A stretch of DNA of 64,000 bases from Adiantum capillus-veneris (GCA_014529385.2 CM043966.1:142278211-142342210); one strand, 5' to 3'; shown: positions 1 through 12,180, counted from the first letter of the stretch. Notes: generated from the letters alone by a model not told the origin. Made by a program: numbers and translations.

Positions 1-806
1 ATCGCCATAAGGCTCGACTTGTTGCAAAGGGTTATGCATAGCAAAAAGGCATAGATTATGAAAGAGACTTTTGCTCCCACTTGTCGTATGACTACTGTGC
101 GTTTTCTATGTGCATTGGCATCTCATTTTGGTTGGGATGTACATCAATCAGACATTGTTACTGCTTTCTTGAATGGTGACATATTTGAGGAAGTTTATGT
201 AACGCAGCCTCGCGGTTTTGTCATAAAAGGACAAGAGGACAAAGTGTGCAAATGTAACAAGGCTTTGTATGGGTTGAAGAGATCTCCCCGTGCTTGGTAT
301 GAGAAAGCTGACACTCATTTGGTCAAACAAGGCTTTCGTAATAGTCCAACAGAAAGCACATTGTATGTAAAGCGTGAGGGTGATGTACTTCTCATTGTGG
401 TTCTTTATGTTGATGACTTGCTAATCACTGGACCAAATGAGAGACATATTGTTGAATTTAAGGCTGATTTGAATGCTACTTTCAAGATGAAAGATCTGGG
501 GCTGTTGCATCATTATTTGGGTATACAGTTTAAGCAGTGTGATGGTGGTATTGCCTTGTGTCAGAAAAGTTACATAGAGACATTGCTATGTAAGTTTGGA
601 CTTGAGGATTGCAAACCTATTGCCACTCCCATGGAAACAGGTTTGAAGTTGAGTCTACATGATGCTGGTGATCCTGTTGATGTCACTCTTTACCAAACTG
701 CTGTTGGCTGCCTCATTTATGTATGCAACATGAGGCCGGATATTCAGTTTGAAGTCTCACAGGGCTGATCATGAATGATCTAGCAGGCTAGGGGATGGGC
801 AAATTA
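1..806 (+). pseudogene. Ty1/copia reverse transcriptase fragment
   Basis: This is the RT domain of a copia polyprotein, which copies element RNA into cDNA. The readable part (58-768) contains the copia landmarks QSDIVTAFLNGDIFEEVYV, KALYGLKRSPRAWY, the catalytic LYVDDLLITG, LHHYLGI, and a terminal RPDIQFEVSQ. Upstream, frame 3 reads HKARLVAKGYA and is broken by a TAG at 39-41 and a one-base insertion near 63. Downstream, stops interrupt a degenerate stretch up to the LTR at 807. Integrase lies outside the window and no RNase H follows. It is a dead, truncated copy that served as target for the adjacent B LTR. Confidence 0.9.
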
Positions 807-1863
807 TGTCAGGAGTTTTTTGGAGCAAGAGATTGCGCATATGTACATATACATGCATGGTACATCAAATAAAGAATTGCCCATTTTTCAGAGCCAGGTG
901 GTTACGTGGGGCCCACATGTGTACAGGTAGGACAGCAAGTACATAGTGCATCGATTTTCACTATCACCAGTACCAGTATGTTTTTTCTACAATAATGAGG
1001 AGTTTATAGCGCGTAAAACTTCTCGAGGAAGCTATCCGCGGGCCGACGACATGAGGTAAGCAGGTGCGTCAGATGGCATCTAGTGGCATCAAGAGGGCGA
1101 ACGGGGTCAATATTTGCATGCGGATGAGGACGGACACAACGTGGGTGTTTTCTTGTGAGAGTTATGCAGAAATTTCATCATTAGGACCACTTTTTGGGGC
1201 CACTTCACGTGGTTGCGAGACGCATTATTGAAAAGAAATGAGTGCCGGGTGTGCGGATGATGCGAAAAGGTGACAACTATGCACTGCGAGGTCAGTTTTT
1301 GGCCTGTTCGGGGTCCGTTGGAGGTCATCTAAAAGGCCAAGGGTGCCCAACTAATAAAGCTAAGTGTGGGAACTGAAAAAATGAGAGAATACCAGAAAAA
1401 AAGTGGAGAAGAGAGGAGGAACAGCCGCAGGTGTGTTTTTGGGGTTTTTGGAGCCTGTTTTGACCGTAAACTGCTCATCCGAGGTCGGATTTGAGCACTT
1501 TGACATTGTAGACTGGGGTTTTGAGACGTTCCGGACGCGATGGCGCTGTCCATTTTGCCAAATTCCTCACTCTTTTTTTGCTATTTTTGCTGTGTAAGTT
1601 TCTCCTATGAGCGAAGCTTCTGCTCCAGTTTGTGATTGTATCTGGCATATTTTACCGGTATTGTGTGAGCTGCTTGCCCCATTGGTGTTGGCCCAAGATC
1701 TATTGTATCTAAACATCAGAAATTATCCTCTTTTGAGCTGAGTTTTTGAGTGTGTGTGTATCTGTCTGTGTGGAGTGGGTAAACGAATAGTCTCTCTCCT
1801 CTCGCTCCATCGGTGTGTTCCCTGTCTCGGCCAAGTGTGTTGTGTAAGCCGAGTGGTGCCCCA

Positions 1864-1917
<54 letters not shown>

Positions 1918-1979
1918 CATTCCAAGAGTGTGTGTCGGGTCGTTATAGAGGCGCTGTATGTGTTTTCATCCCGATCACA
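807..1979 (+). repeat. LTR of gypsy family B, left copy
   Basis: This stretch matches the reverse complement of 43554-44705 almost throughout. It starts TGTCAGGAG and ends CCCGATCACA, so it has TG...CA ends. No primer-binding site follows its 3' end; instead gypsy A RT sequence starts at once. The bases after its end (accgt, 1979-1983) match those bordering the outer end of the other LTR rather than its own left flank (aatta, 802-806). That is the signature of recombination between the two copies. It differs from the right copy mainly in microsatellite length. Confidence 0.88.
1864..1916. repeat. (GT)n microsatellite inside the B LTR
   Basis: An uninterrupted GT run of about 50 bp. The corresponding place in the right-hand LTR (43619-43629) has only a few repeats, while that LTR has its own long CA run at 43733-43762, where this copy is short. 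Confidence 0.95.
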
Positions 1980-4900
1980 CCGTTACCACCCAACAATAGG
2001 TAAAAGATTGAGCAGGATTCTTTGCAACCAAGTTTGGGGCATCCTAAAAATATTGGGCACACCTTCACAAAGGATTTTTTTCAAGAGTTGTAGATTGGTT
2101 GCGAGGAGTTTCTAACACAAGAGGAGACAAGGTGTTTAAAGAAATTCTATCAAAGCATGGTAAGGCTTTTTCATTTGAGCCACATGAGATAAGATGTGTT
2201 GATCCTTCTATTGTAGCTCCTATGGTACTTTTTACAATACCTCATGTACCTTGGAATCTACAGCCTATTTTAGTTCCAAAGGCTTATTTGCCAAATTTAG
2301 TAGAGTTATTGAATAAAAAGATCAAAATGGGGATTTTGGAACCTTCTTGTGCTCCATACTCAACCAGGTAGTTCACAATTCCAAAGAAGAACGGTGCTCT
2401 ACACTTCATTCAAGATATACAACCGATGAACAAGGTGACAATTAAAAGTAGGTATAGGTCTGATTGTGGATGAGTTCGCAGAGGTGTTTGTAGGGAGCGC
2501 AATCTACTCAATGGGATATCTCTACTAGCGTATGATGAATCTCAACTTGCAATTGAAATCAGAGACTTGACAACCATGAGGACACCTTTAGGTTTGGTGA
2601 GAATGTGTACCTTGCCGCAAGGAGCAACCAACTTGGTTGCACATATGATGAATTGGATGAATAAGGTCTTATGTGACTTTATTCCTCAAATCACAATGCC
2701 TTTCATTGATGATTTGCCTATCAAAGGATGTGAAGAAAGTGAGAGAGATGAGGCTTTGGATCTGAGGGGGTGCCACAGGTTTGTAAAAATCACATAAATA
2801 ATTGTGATAAAATTTTTCTAGATTGGAGGGAGTGAATGTTACTTTGTCAGGAAAAAAGTCTATGTTTGGTGTTAATGAAGTGCTCATTGTGGGACACATG
2901 TGCGGGCCATATGGTAGAAAACGTTGTCCAACATAGGTAGATGCCATCCAAAGATTTAAAGAAATATGCGCTAGTATCACTAAGGTTAAAAGGTTTCTAT
3001 GAGCATGTGTCTTTTATGTTAATTGGATTCCATATTATACACAGGTAGTTGATCCTCTTTATCAATTGATTAGAAAGAATCAAAAGTTTAAATGGATAGA
3101 TGCACATGTGAAGGCCATGAAAAAGCTAAAGGAATTGCTCCAGTCAGCACCAACTTTGAGAAGGTAGACTATGACTATAAAAGGCCTATAATTGTGACAA
3201 CAGACACCAGTCTTACAAGAATTGAATGGGCAATAGGGCAATATGATGAGTAAGGACACAGGTATGTGGTGAGATTTGGAGCCAAGGCACTAAGTTATCA
3301 CCAAAGAAACTATCCACAGATAAAGAGAGAGTTATGGGGTATGGTTACAACCTTGAAAAATGGGAAATAGTACCTAATTGGTGCATGTGTGGTTTTAGAA
3401 ATAGATTGTTTTCCACTTCATGGGATGATTAAACGTAAAACATTACTATGTTGCGATGGATTGCCTACATTAAGTCCTTGAATCTCAATATTAAGCACAT
3501 TTCAAGTAGAGGCAATATAGTAGCATATATGCTATCAAGGCCAAGGTATGAAGAGGATTCAGAGATGATTGATGAGGGTGATGATGTGGCTACAAAGTTC
3601 TATTCCATCTCTCATGTCAAAGATAACTATGTTTGCATGTCTAGCCCACTTGAATTGTTCTTAAAGGAGCTTTATGAAGGTGATTAGATTTTTTATTTAT
3701 TTATAGCAAAACTCACAATTGTGAGTTGATTATACTAAAGGTGATTAGATTCTTATTGAAAGCTACCTGCATACTCTAACAAAACATGATGATTGGTCGA
3801 AACAAGAGTTCAAGAGGATATGCAAGAAAGCATATGGGTACTTTTTGAGGGATGGTTACTTATGGAAGCATCCTAAACAAAAGGGTGTTACACCACAAAG
3901 AGTTATATATAAAAATGAGACTCAAGTAAAGCTCATGCATGAGTTTCATGAGAGTCTATGGTCTAAACACAAGGGTGTATGGCAACCTTCTCTAAGCTCA
4001 AAGAAAAATACTGGTGGAAGGGTATGTATAGATATGTATCGCAGTTTGTAGAGTCATGTGTACCTTATAAAATGTATTCAAAAGTAAACCATCATGATGG
4101 ATTGCACCCTACGTATCCACTAGCCATGCACTATAAATGGGTTGTGGATCTAGTCACAATACCTTTAGGACTCTAGAAGATGAGATACTTAGTTCTTGCG
4201 CTTAACTAACCAGAACACCATATTAGTGAATTTGGGAATTTCTCAATTCTCACTTTCAAAATGAGCTTAAGATTTGACAACATGGAAGGAATTGGCCTTA
4301 AAAAATAGTTTGAGATTTGTCCTTATGGCCAAATCTTTAAGACATTGATCATTCCCAAATTGGCTCTAAAGTCTCAAACTCTCTAATATGGTGTTCTAGG
4401 TTGAAGAGCGAGGTAAAGAGAAAAAACCACACAAGCTGTATGAAAATTCCTTCTTGATGAGGTGATTTTCCGGTATGGTTGTGTGGGAAAGATCATTGCA
4501 GATAGAGGTGAATTGGATACCACGGAATCAAGGCAGTTCTTTTCTAGGTTAGGTATCAAGATTTCCCTTACTACAACTTACAACCCTGAAGGCAATGAAA
4601 AGATGAAAGAGGGAATCCTCCTACCATCAAAGCTTTGGCCAAGACTTGTGAAGGAAGAGTTGGTGAGTGTTAAAAATGTTACCATATGCTTTATAGGCTG
4701 ATCATACAACACATAGCTCAGTAATTGGCTATATGCCTGTAGAGCTGATGTATGGTCAAAAGCCAATGATTCCAATTGAAGATACAATTCCCACATGGAA
4801 TGTACTACCTTGACAAGAGGGGCTTAGTAGGGAAGACCTCCTTGCATTGCATGTAATGCAACTAGAGAGAAGACCTAAAGATATTGAGGATGCAAAAGAG

Positions 4901-5190
4901 CAATTGAAAAATGCAAGGTTGAAAAACAAGGACTACTTTGATAAGTGACATCAGCTTAAGAGAAAAGCAACTGACAAAGGTGACTGGGTTTTGGTGTATT
5001 ATAGTAGCCTTGAGAACCAGAATGTAGTCATGCATAAGTTCTCGAAAAGATGGTTTGGACCGTATGTTGTAAAGAATGTGCATAAAAATGCTACTTATAG
5101 CCTGTCCGAACTAGATGGTACAGAAGTAAAGGTTTCCTTACAGGAAAAATGATCAAAATGTTTAAGAAAAGAGGAGATAGTGATCCTAAA
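1980..5190 (+). pseudogene. Gypsy A pol half: RT, RNase H, integrase (decayed)
   Basis: Decayed Ty3/gypsy pol. In order: a pre-RT segment from about 2020 (SLQPSLGHPKNIGH), RT from 2100 (HGKAFSFEPHEI, FTIPHVPWNLQPI, MGILEPSCAPYS, TTMRTPLGLVRMCTLPQGA, catalytic FIDD at about 2700), RNase H at about 3140-3560 (RFGAKALSYHQRNYPQIKRELWG, MLRWIAYIKSLN), and integrase with its C-terminal region at about 3780-5150 (YWWKGMYRYVSQFVESC, GCVGKIIADRGELD, RWFGPYVVKNV). Many stops and frameshifts, and a MITE at 4212-4397, show it is dead. The gag-protease part of the same family is not upstream but on the minus strand at 44706-47340. Confidence 0.88.
4212..4397. mobile_element. MITE in gypsy A integrase
   Basis: A 186-bp insert with perfect 15-bp terminal inverted repeats (AGAACACCATATTAG and its complement). 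Further inner complementarity is TTTGGGAAT/ATTCCCAAA. It has no coding capacity. It interrupts the integrase between MRYLVLAL and EERGKEK, where the parent reading resumes. The exact target duplication is unclear because TIR-like similarity continues a few bases outward (aacc/aggtt). Confidence 0.7.
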
Positions 5191-5205
5191 GATGTTAAGT
5201 GTGGG

Positions 5206-5460
5206 TGGGTTTCCTAACCCCACTCTTATCTTATTACAGACTAGCGAGAACCACGAACATAATTGTCAATCCATGGGACGAAGCTGACTTGACTAGTGCA
5301 TGGAGGCTACAAGAGGGTTTCAATCTCTTAGAAAACAACAAAAAACTTGCATCTAACTCAAGCTACACTCAAATGACCTAAGTCATTCAAAAGCTAGTCG
5401 CTAATTTTGGCAAGAAAACCATGATCATTACAACATCAAACGACATCCAAAGGCTATGAA
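5206..5460 (-). repeat. Direct repeat copy 1, candidate 3' LTR of a small element
   Basis: About 255 bp that recurs at 6461-6713 with scattered differences and small indels. In the minus orientation the repeat ends GGTTAGGAAACCCA. Only the other copy is followed by a primer-binding-site-like sequence, so this would be the 3' LTR. No convincing polypurine tract precedes it, so the LTR call is tentative. Confidence 0.5.
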
Positions 5461-6433
5461 TCGAAAGTAAATAATCACGATTAGTTACTTCTAGCAAATT
5501 TTAGCATATTTTTTATCATATGAGCATACACACATGCTAAACACTTTAAACTAAGCCTCCGAGTCAAGTTTCACTAAATTTGAGCAAGACTTATCAAGTC
5601 AATCTCAATTTCTCGACAATCAATACAAATTTCATTTTTTATCAAGTTTAGTCTGTTTTGTAATCCAAATTCTATGAGCCTTCACAAAATATATTTGTAA
5701 TCATGCATATAGTCTCTGGTATCAACCTTGGTCAATTTTGAGCTAAAAGTAAATAATCATGATTATTTACTTTTGGCATAAAATGAACACTTTTTGCAAT
5801 TTTTTCAATGGTCGATCTTTTTGTGACATGTTTTAAACCTCTGAGTCAAGTCAAAACTTAATTTGGCCTAAATTATCAAGAAAATATAAATAATTTGAGT
5901 TTTTGCAAACTCTCAAAAATTTACCTCAAATGCATCCTTATGCTTACCCACTGATTCATACAACTTTTATGAGCATAATCTCCAGCCAGATTCATTCGTT
6001 GACAGTCTTTTGGTGTTGTTTTAAGCCGTAGACTTGAAATTATGCACTTCACATAAACATCTCATAGATAATTCTTTTGGAGTGAGCAATGATTTGAAAT
6101 CCTCGGATTCTACTTACCCTACTCTTAGGTTCTACTACAATTGGGTTGTGGAAGGTGTCCACAAACACTTGTTTTCTTGTTTTTTATGGTTTCATGAGCC
6201 CTGATCTTAAGACTTCTCTTGTCCATCAATAATTATCAAAATCCTAACCTAATCCTACAATTCTACAAGGTACTTAGCAAGTACAATCTACTCCCAAGCT
6301 ATCTCTACACAGCAAAAGACGACACTCTTAAGCTATGCGATTTTAACGAGAAAGTTTAACTATAGGTGATCCTAGAGGAAGTTAAAGGAAACCTACACTA
6401 GACGAACTTGTTTTCCCTAGTTTAGGTCTATTC
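5461..6433. other. Internal part of the candidate small LTR element
   Basis: AT-rich DNA between the two 255-bp direct repeats, with no reading frame of note and no recognisable retroelement domain. A segment with AAGTAAATAATCA occurs twice (about 5466 and 5748). If the flanking repeats are LTRs, this is the non-coding interior of a TRIM-like element. Confidence 0.35.
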
Positions 6434-6453
6434 GTCCCCGAAAACAGTGCCAA
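6434..6453 (-). other. Possible primer-binding site
   Basis: On the minus strand this reads TTGGCACTGTTTTCGGGGAC. It resembles the TGGCGCCGCTGCCGGGG site that follows the LTRs of elements C and E in this window. It lies 8 bases beyond the end of the 6461-6713 repeat, where a PBS should be if that repeat is a 5' LTR. Confidence 0.4.
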
Positions 6454-6460
6454 TTGGGAT

Positions 6461-6713
6461 TGGGTTTCCTAACCTTACTCTTATCTTATTGCACACATAG
6501 CAAGAACCACGAACATAATTGTCAATCTGTGGGACGAAGCTGAGTCAACTAGTGCATGGAGGCTACAGCATGGTGTCAATCTCTTAGAAAACAACATACA
6601 ACTTGCATCTAACTCAAGCTACACTCAAATGACGTAAGTCATCAAAAGCTAGTCAATAATTGGCAAGCAAACCATGATCGTTACAGCATCAAACGACATC
6701 AAAATGCTATGAA
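6461..6713 (-). repeat. Direct repeat copy 2, candidate 5' LTR of a small element
   Basis: Second copy of the 255-bp repeat at 5206-5460. A PBS-like sequence lies just beyond its minus-strand 3' end. Similarity fades beyond the GCTATGAA shared by both copies, so the outer border is uncertain. Confidence 0.5.
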
Positions 6714-7002
6714 AAGGATGTCGTGCTATGGAAAGTAAATAGTGGGAAAAAATGCTAGGAGATTCATTTTGTGACTTTTTAGATCGATACATACATTGTT
6801 AGGAATTTTCTGGATGAGCATAAAGCCAGTAGATTGTGCCAAAGAGCTTGCTAGCTAGCCTCATGTATATATGTGTACGTAGTCTTGCAAGTCGTGGGAG
6901 TGACCATGTAAAACTTCATGTACAAACATTTGGTTTTTTTGGGCTTATGTACTAGTGTTTTGGGTTGTTTGAGTCCCCAAGACATCGTTCCCAATAAATA
7001 TT

Positions 7003-7191
7003 TTTAGTAGTGCTTTATAGCTTGCGAATCAGACATGTACATCATGAGTTATGTGCGTTCGAAGTGGGCGATCTCGAAGTGCGTTCGAATCAGACTTGTG
7101 AATCATGAGTTATGAGTTTAGTAGTGCTTTATAGCTTGTGAATCAGACTTGTACATCATGAGTTATGTGCGTTCGAAGTGGTCGATCTCGA
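7003..7191. repeat. 75-bp direct duplication
   Basis: The unit TTTAGTAGTGCTTTATAG... to ...CGATCTCGA occurs at 7003-7077 and 7117-7191 with three or four differences. The spacer repeats parts of the unit again (GTGCGTTCGAATCAGACTTG). This looks like local slippage or unequal exchange. No function is apparent. The surrounding 6714-7204 holds nothing else I recognise. Confidence 0.75.
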
Positions 7192-7204
7192 CTTAGAAAG
7201 TGAT

Positions 7205-9315
7205 TACAGATGCATGCGACAAAGGCAACCAGGCCAACTTGATGCATACATCTCCAAATATTTCCTCGCGGAACCATGTCAAAAGCTTTCTTGAAATCCA
7301 CAAAGCAACAATACAATTTTTTTCATTTCAATCGAGACGCTTCCATAAGAACTCGAAAGTGACAAGGTGATCAATAGTGCTATGATGCTTTCAAAAACCT
7401 GCTTGGCCTAGCGCACGTTTGCCGTTCTTTTCAGCCCATTCACTTATCTTCATCTCCATGATGCATCTAGAAAACTTTTCCATCAAAGAACCAACCATTA
7501 AAGTGCGATAGTTGTTCACATTGTTTACATCTCCTCCTTTGTGCAAAGGTTTGATCCAATTTTCACTCCAATCATGATGCATGCCATGCTGAAGTGCACG
7601 TATGGCATGCCATGATGAAGTGCAAGGTTAAACATATCGCATATCCAATATCGTGTTTTCTTGCTTGTCCATTTAATCATTTCAGCCTTGACACCTTGAA
7701 GGTCCCTTGCCTTGCGGGTAGCAATTTTCTCAAGCGCGCAACATACATCTTCAATGGTAAAGAAGGGAGGCATAAACGGAAGGGAGCTACAACACTCCAT
7801 CTTATCAACATTGGGTTGCTCATAGAGGTTCTTGCAATGCATATACTTATCCTCAACAGTCAAGTCACCAAAGCTCTCAACACGATTGACTTTTAGATTT
7901 TGCCAAAACCCACCACATGCATGTGCTTTCTCTTGCGCTAAAAGAAGTTTTCTTTTTACTTTCCACCTTCTCCTCTTTTTTTGAACAAGTGCTTTGTATG
8001 TGTGTGAATGTTCCAAGTAACTTTCCTTGTCATTGCTTGCATCCAACCTTAGCAACTGTTTTTGGGCTTGACTACATTCCATGTCAAACCATTTCTTCTT
8101 GGTGCTACCCTTCTTAGATCTTTTGCAAGACATGTGTTTCACCAAAAAGCATTCCCTCGCACAAGAGAAAATTACTTCTTTGAAAAATTTCCACTTGCAT
8201 TCTAATGTCGGGCTCTCTTGATGCTCTATCATGCTTAACATTTGGTCCACCATATCAACATATATAAGTGCTCGTTTGAAGTCTAGACGTAGGTACAAAT
8301 GATTCACATCATGATTGGAGGTTACATGCTCAGGTCTTTTACCACACTTGAGGTCAATACGTAGCATCCTATGATCTGATTCTTGATTTCATTCACCAAG
8401 TGTAAAGCTTTGTATGCATTCTAGAGTGGCTTCCAAAAACAACATATAGTCGATCGCACTATCACCATTGTGCTTTCTACATGTAAAGTCATTGGTGCCT
8501 TGCCATAAAGATACACCATTTTCAATGAGCATTCCGGTACTATTGCACATATGTAGAAGTGACTTTCCATAGTGATCCATTTCTTTTGCATCATTAGAAC
8601 TTCAATTATACATGTATGAGTCATCCATTCTTCTTGAAACATGGGGCATGTCAACTTTTTGTGTGTCGTGTTGTAACGTATTTGTGCAAGCACTCATGTC
8701 TCCAAAGACAATGACCTCACCTTGGTCCTTGTAATGAGAAATGTCTTCCTCTAGTTCAACAAAGGGATGATCTCTATCCATATCCAAGCGAGCACAAAAG
8801 TTGGAGTCATAGTGAGGAATGTAGCAACCAACCACAAACATGACTTGACCATTGGTGGGCTGATTTTCATCCATTAAGTAGTGTTTATACTTATCTTCTT
8901 TGACAATGGAAACATCTTTCAAACCCTTTTTTATCATACATGCTACACCTCCTTGGCCTCTACATTGCTTTGCATTTTTGGTCCACATCAAAGAATACAC
9001 ATCATATTTGTCAAATCCAAGAATTCATTGTGCATCATGCTCCCATGTTTCGACAAGAAGTATCACATCGGAGTCATTGGTAAGCTCATCAATGCCAATT
9101 CCCGCATTCCATGGATAGCCGTTACAATTCAAAAAGCTTATTCGCAAGCGTGAGTTGGTCTCATAGATCATGTGTCCCTATTTGTTGGGTGGACATGCAT
9201 CCTCCTCAAGTGACTTTTCTTCTTGAGATGACACCTTGACCTTCTTGGTTCTTTCCTCATATGCTTTGCGACGTACATTTTGTTGCATAAGGGTGCGATC
9301 CTCATATACATTACA
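7205..9315 (-). pseudogene. LINE: APE endonuclease and start of RT
   Basis: Minus-strand non-LTR retrotransposon. Reading from about 9315: a basic stretch (NVRRKAYEERTKKVK), then an APE-like endonuclease with LRISFLNCNG, VILLVETWE, GGVACMIKKG, the motif position FGDMSA (normally GDFNA), SAIDYML and SDHRML. A linker follows, then RT motifs (CALEKIATRKARDLQGVKAEM, WIKPLHKGGDVNNVNNYRTLMVGSLMEKF, HHSTIDHLVT, DFKKAFDMVP out of frame) down to about 7205. Several stops and frameshifts occur. The catalytic RT block and the 3' end are missing, so the copy is truncated at its 3' side, the reverse of normal LINE 5' truncation. Confidence 0.85.
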
Positions 9316-9899
9316 CATTAGGAAAAATATGAAGCCTCTAGGGGCCCTTTGGGATTAAGGTTAATTAGAGGCCAGTCAATGAGAAGAGGGTGGTGGACAC
9401 ACTCTATGCCCTCAAAAATGTAGGGGGACAAAGTAGTCTTACACTTCTTAAATGGGGCTCTTACCTAGTGAGAAGGTGGGGTGGGGGGTGGGGGGGTGGG
9501 TGGGCCATATGGAACCTCCAACTTCCCTCCTTTTTGATCCGGTTTTGAAAAAATCTCAAAAAATTGAAAATTTTGGAAAATTTTCAAAACTCAAATTTCA
9601 TCTTCTTAAAACCCCCCTAAAACTATTTTATGGTCAAAAAAGCATTTTTTTGACCTCAAAAAGTCAAAACGTGCACCCAAAAACCCTAAAATTCAATTTT
9701 TTTAAAAAACTTTTGAAAAATCTTTTTTTGCTATCCAGAACTCCCCCAAAAGTAGTTCTTAGGCAAAAAGTGATTTTCTCTCTCTAGAACCCCTTTTCCA
9801 ACCCCTCCTTGGTTGCAACCATCACACTCATCCTTTACTCCAACACTCTCTCTCTCTACACCATCTCCATTGTTGCAGCAAGGAAGCTCCTCTCTCCTC
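9316..9899. other. Unassigned stretch
   Basis: No gene recognised. It contains a G-rich tract (about 9476-9505) and an A/T-rich stretch (9545-9720) with short self-complementary pieces such as GAAAATTTTGGAAAATTTTC. Confidence 0.4.
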
Positions 9900-9911
9900 C
9901 CCTACCACCTT

Positions 9912-10021
9912 CCATTGCCACACCAAGCAAAAGTTATCCATCTTCTCCTCCCATTGCCACACCAAGCAAGGGTTATCCACCTTCTCCTCCCATTGCCACA
10001 AGGGTTATCCACCTTCTCCTC
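9912..10021 (+). repeat. 39-bp tandem repeat, about 2.8 copies
   Basis: The unit begins CCATTGCCACACCAAGCAA and ends TCTTCTCCTC. Full copies are at 9912-9950 and 9951-9989, and a copy with an internal deletion at 9990-10021. The frame running through it would encode a Pro/Ser-rich repeat, but it is upstream of the part that looks like conserved protein. Confidence 0.85.
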
Positions 10022-10044
10022 CCAATTTTTTTGTTATTTACTTA

Positions 10045-12045
10045 TGCATTGTCTTCATGTAGAGATTCAATCTATCCTGACAAGGAAAACATTGACCCCA
10101 AAGCCAATATAGGAAAGAGATTGAATCCACTTATACGTAGAAGCCTTGCAGCAGATATAGTACATGACAAGAAGTTTAAGGTCCTACAACGAAATGTAGT
10201 GGACCTCTTTATTTCTGAGAACTCAATGGCTGCAAAAGAGATACAAGGCACACTTGATTCACTTGGTGTAAGCAAAAGAGGATATTCGGCTATACAGAAA
10301 TCTGTCTCATCCATCTTTGTTAAGAAGGGAATAAAATCCAAACTTTTACCATCAGCCTCAAGTGTTTGGAAAGAGAGGCTTCAGCTTAACGACGCACAGG
10401 GAGAATATCTTGGACAACTGTTTCATATTAAAGCAACTTACAGTGGCCATGGAGCAAACATGGCATATGATGAGTTCAATAATATTTTTATGGACCTACA
10501 GATGTTGCAGAAGAGAATGGTGGAGTTTTACAACATCACATTTGAAGAGTCACGAGGGGTATTTACATTTTGTGTTGAAACTGGATGAGTGTGAGCTTGT
10601 TAAAAAAGACAAGAAGCTAGAGCGTGTTACTATTACTTTAATGAATAGAGCCCTCTCAAAGTGTCCCAATGATGATCCTTTGTATTTTAGTGGTCAATCA
10701 GAATCTAACATATGGTGTCTTGGTGCTTTGAGGTAAGCGAGATTCTCAACTGAGCTCAAATGTTCACATCTACTTAAGTCTCATTTATTTTGTGTTGCAG
10801 GTAAAGAAAGAAGATCATGAGATTCTATATTGGGTGTTCCATCAAACTAATGTTCCGGAGGTGATTGATCGACAGACTAACCAGGGAGAGGTACTATGTA
10901 TGGATGGAAGGGGTGACTTTCAACTTCAGTGGCATCTTGTAGGTGACCTCAAAACATCAAAGTGCATGTATAATTGTGGAATGGGTGCAATGGCAAAGTC
11001 GTCGTGTTTGTTCTACATGGAGCCTGCAAAGGTCATGGACCCAAAGTGGTGAAGAAAAGCTCAAACACGTCACATAGAGGACCCTGCTTTTCGATCGGTT
11101 TTGAAAATACCACTTGTGAATATCCACATCTGTACAATGCATGCCCTTTGTAGAATTGTGGAGAAATTGGTCTACTTATATGTTGGGTTTGCTTGGAAAA
11201 TCAAGAACTCAGTAGAGCGACAAGTGGCCCTGTAGTGCTTAGAATTGGTACTGTCGGATGTGGTGCTTCATGGTGGCAATGTGATAATCCAGCGGGATGA
11301 AAAGAGATCAACTGCTGAGAAGGATGTCCCATGCAAACCATCCATCGGTGGGGTGAAGGCACGGAGGTTTTTATCTGAACCCCAAGGAATACGAGATCCG
11401 AAACTAACAAAACATGGAAAAATATATAACACATCTTATGTTAGCAAGGTAGAGTATCAGAGCTGGAAAAAGCTACATATTGCAGTCAAAGATCAAGAAC
11501 CAACTACTCGTAATGCGAAGGCTGAGGTTTGGCGAACAATAGACATGCTATTTTTTATGTGCGACAAAGATGACTGATCACAAGGTGATATGAACAAGTT
11601 CAAGAAGAATTTCAAACTTCTCAAGACAACATGGATGGACACCCAAATTACTCACTACACGGTATTATTGTGTATTTGATTCTCTTTTATGCGTAACTAT
11701 GTGAGTGTAAAACATTCTAAATAATCTGTTTTCATATCCAGCACATCATTTTCAATTATTTACCATATTTTACAAAAGTATGGAAACCCAGCAATATGGA
11801 ATACCCAAGGGATGGAAAAGTCTCATTACACGGCTAGAAATACGTATTTCAGGCACACACGACATGGTGGCTCTCGAATCAAGGCTAACAGTTTGAGAGA
11901 ACTATTTGAATGGTTCTATCATAGAATCATTCATCGAATGCAGGCAAAAGAATTCTTGGCCTATTCAGCAACAGCACAAGTCATCAGACATTTACAACCA
12001 AAAAAAAAAAAGATCAATGGTATACAACAACTCCGGTGCTCGTGA
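10045..12045 (+). pseudogene. DDE-transposase-like gene with introns, frameshifted
   Basis: Eroded spliced gene. Conserved-looking blocks in order: KENIDPKANIGKRLNPLIRR (10081), KEIQGTLDSLGVSKRGYSAI, FNNIFMDLQMLQKRMVEFY, VLKLDECELVKK (10570), VTITLMNRALSKC, WHLVGDLKTSKCMYNC (10930), VNIHICTMHALCRIVEKLV (11115), LHGGNVIIQRDEKRS, KPSIGGVKARRFL, and GMEKSHYTARNTYFRHTRHGG (11808). D in LDECE, D in GDLK and E in GMEKSHY could form a DDE triad; this is my inference. Likely introns are 10733-10800 (GTAAGC...TTGCAG) and 11662-11741 (GTATTA...TCCAG). Frames change near 10555, 11050, 11230 and 11790. It converges on gene Y. Confidence 0.6.
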
Positions 12046-12180
12046 AGGTCAATGAAGGTGGAGAGAGACAATGGTGTGTGTGAACCACAAGTGGAGAAAG
12101 ATACTTTGAGTGGATGACATTGTACAAAATTTCTATATTTATGTAATACATGATCTTTTACAATTGCTACTTGAAGTGTA
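12046..12180. other. Convergent intergenic gap
   Basis: AT-rich sequence between the transposase-like gene and the stop codon of gene Y. No terminator or RNA gene recognised. Confidence 0.4.

Noticed and set aside
1723-2115. Reading frames of Cys-Val or Thr-His repeats
   Set aside because: Translation of the GT microsatellite; not proteins. The same applies to frames over GA/CT runs at 35389-35673, 59137-59379 and 60289-60573.
9809-10050. Pro/Ser-rich N-terminus as part of the transposase
   Set aside because: It is formed by a 39-bp tandem repeat and reads open in two frames; conserved-looking sequence begins only near 10070.
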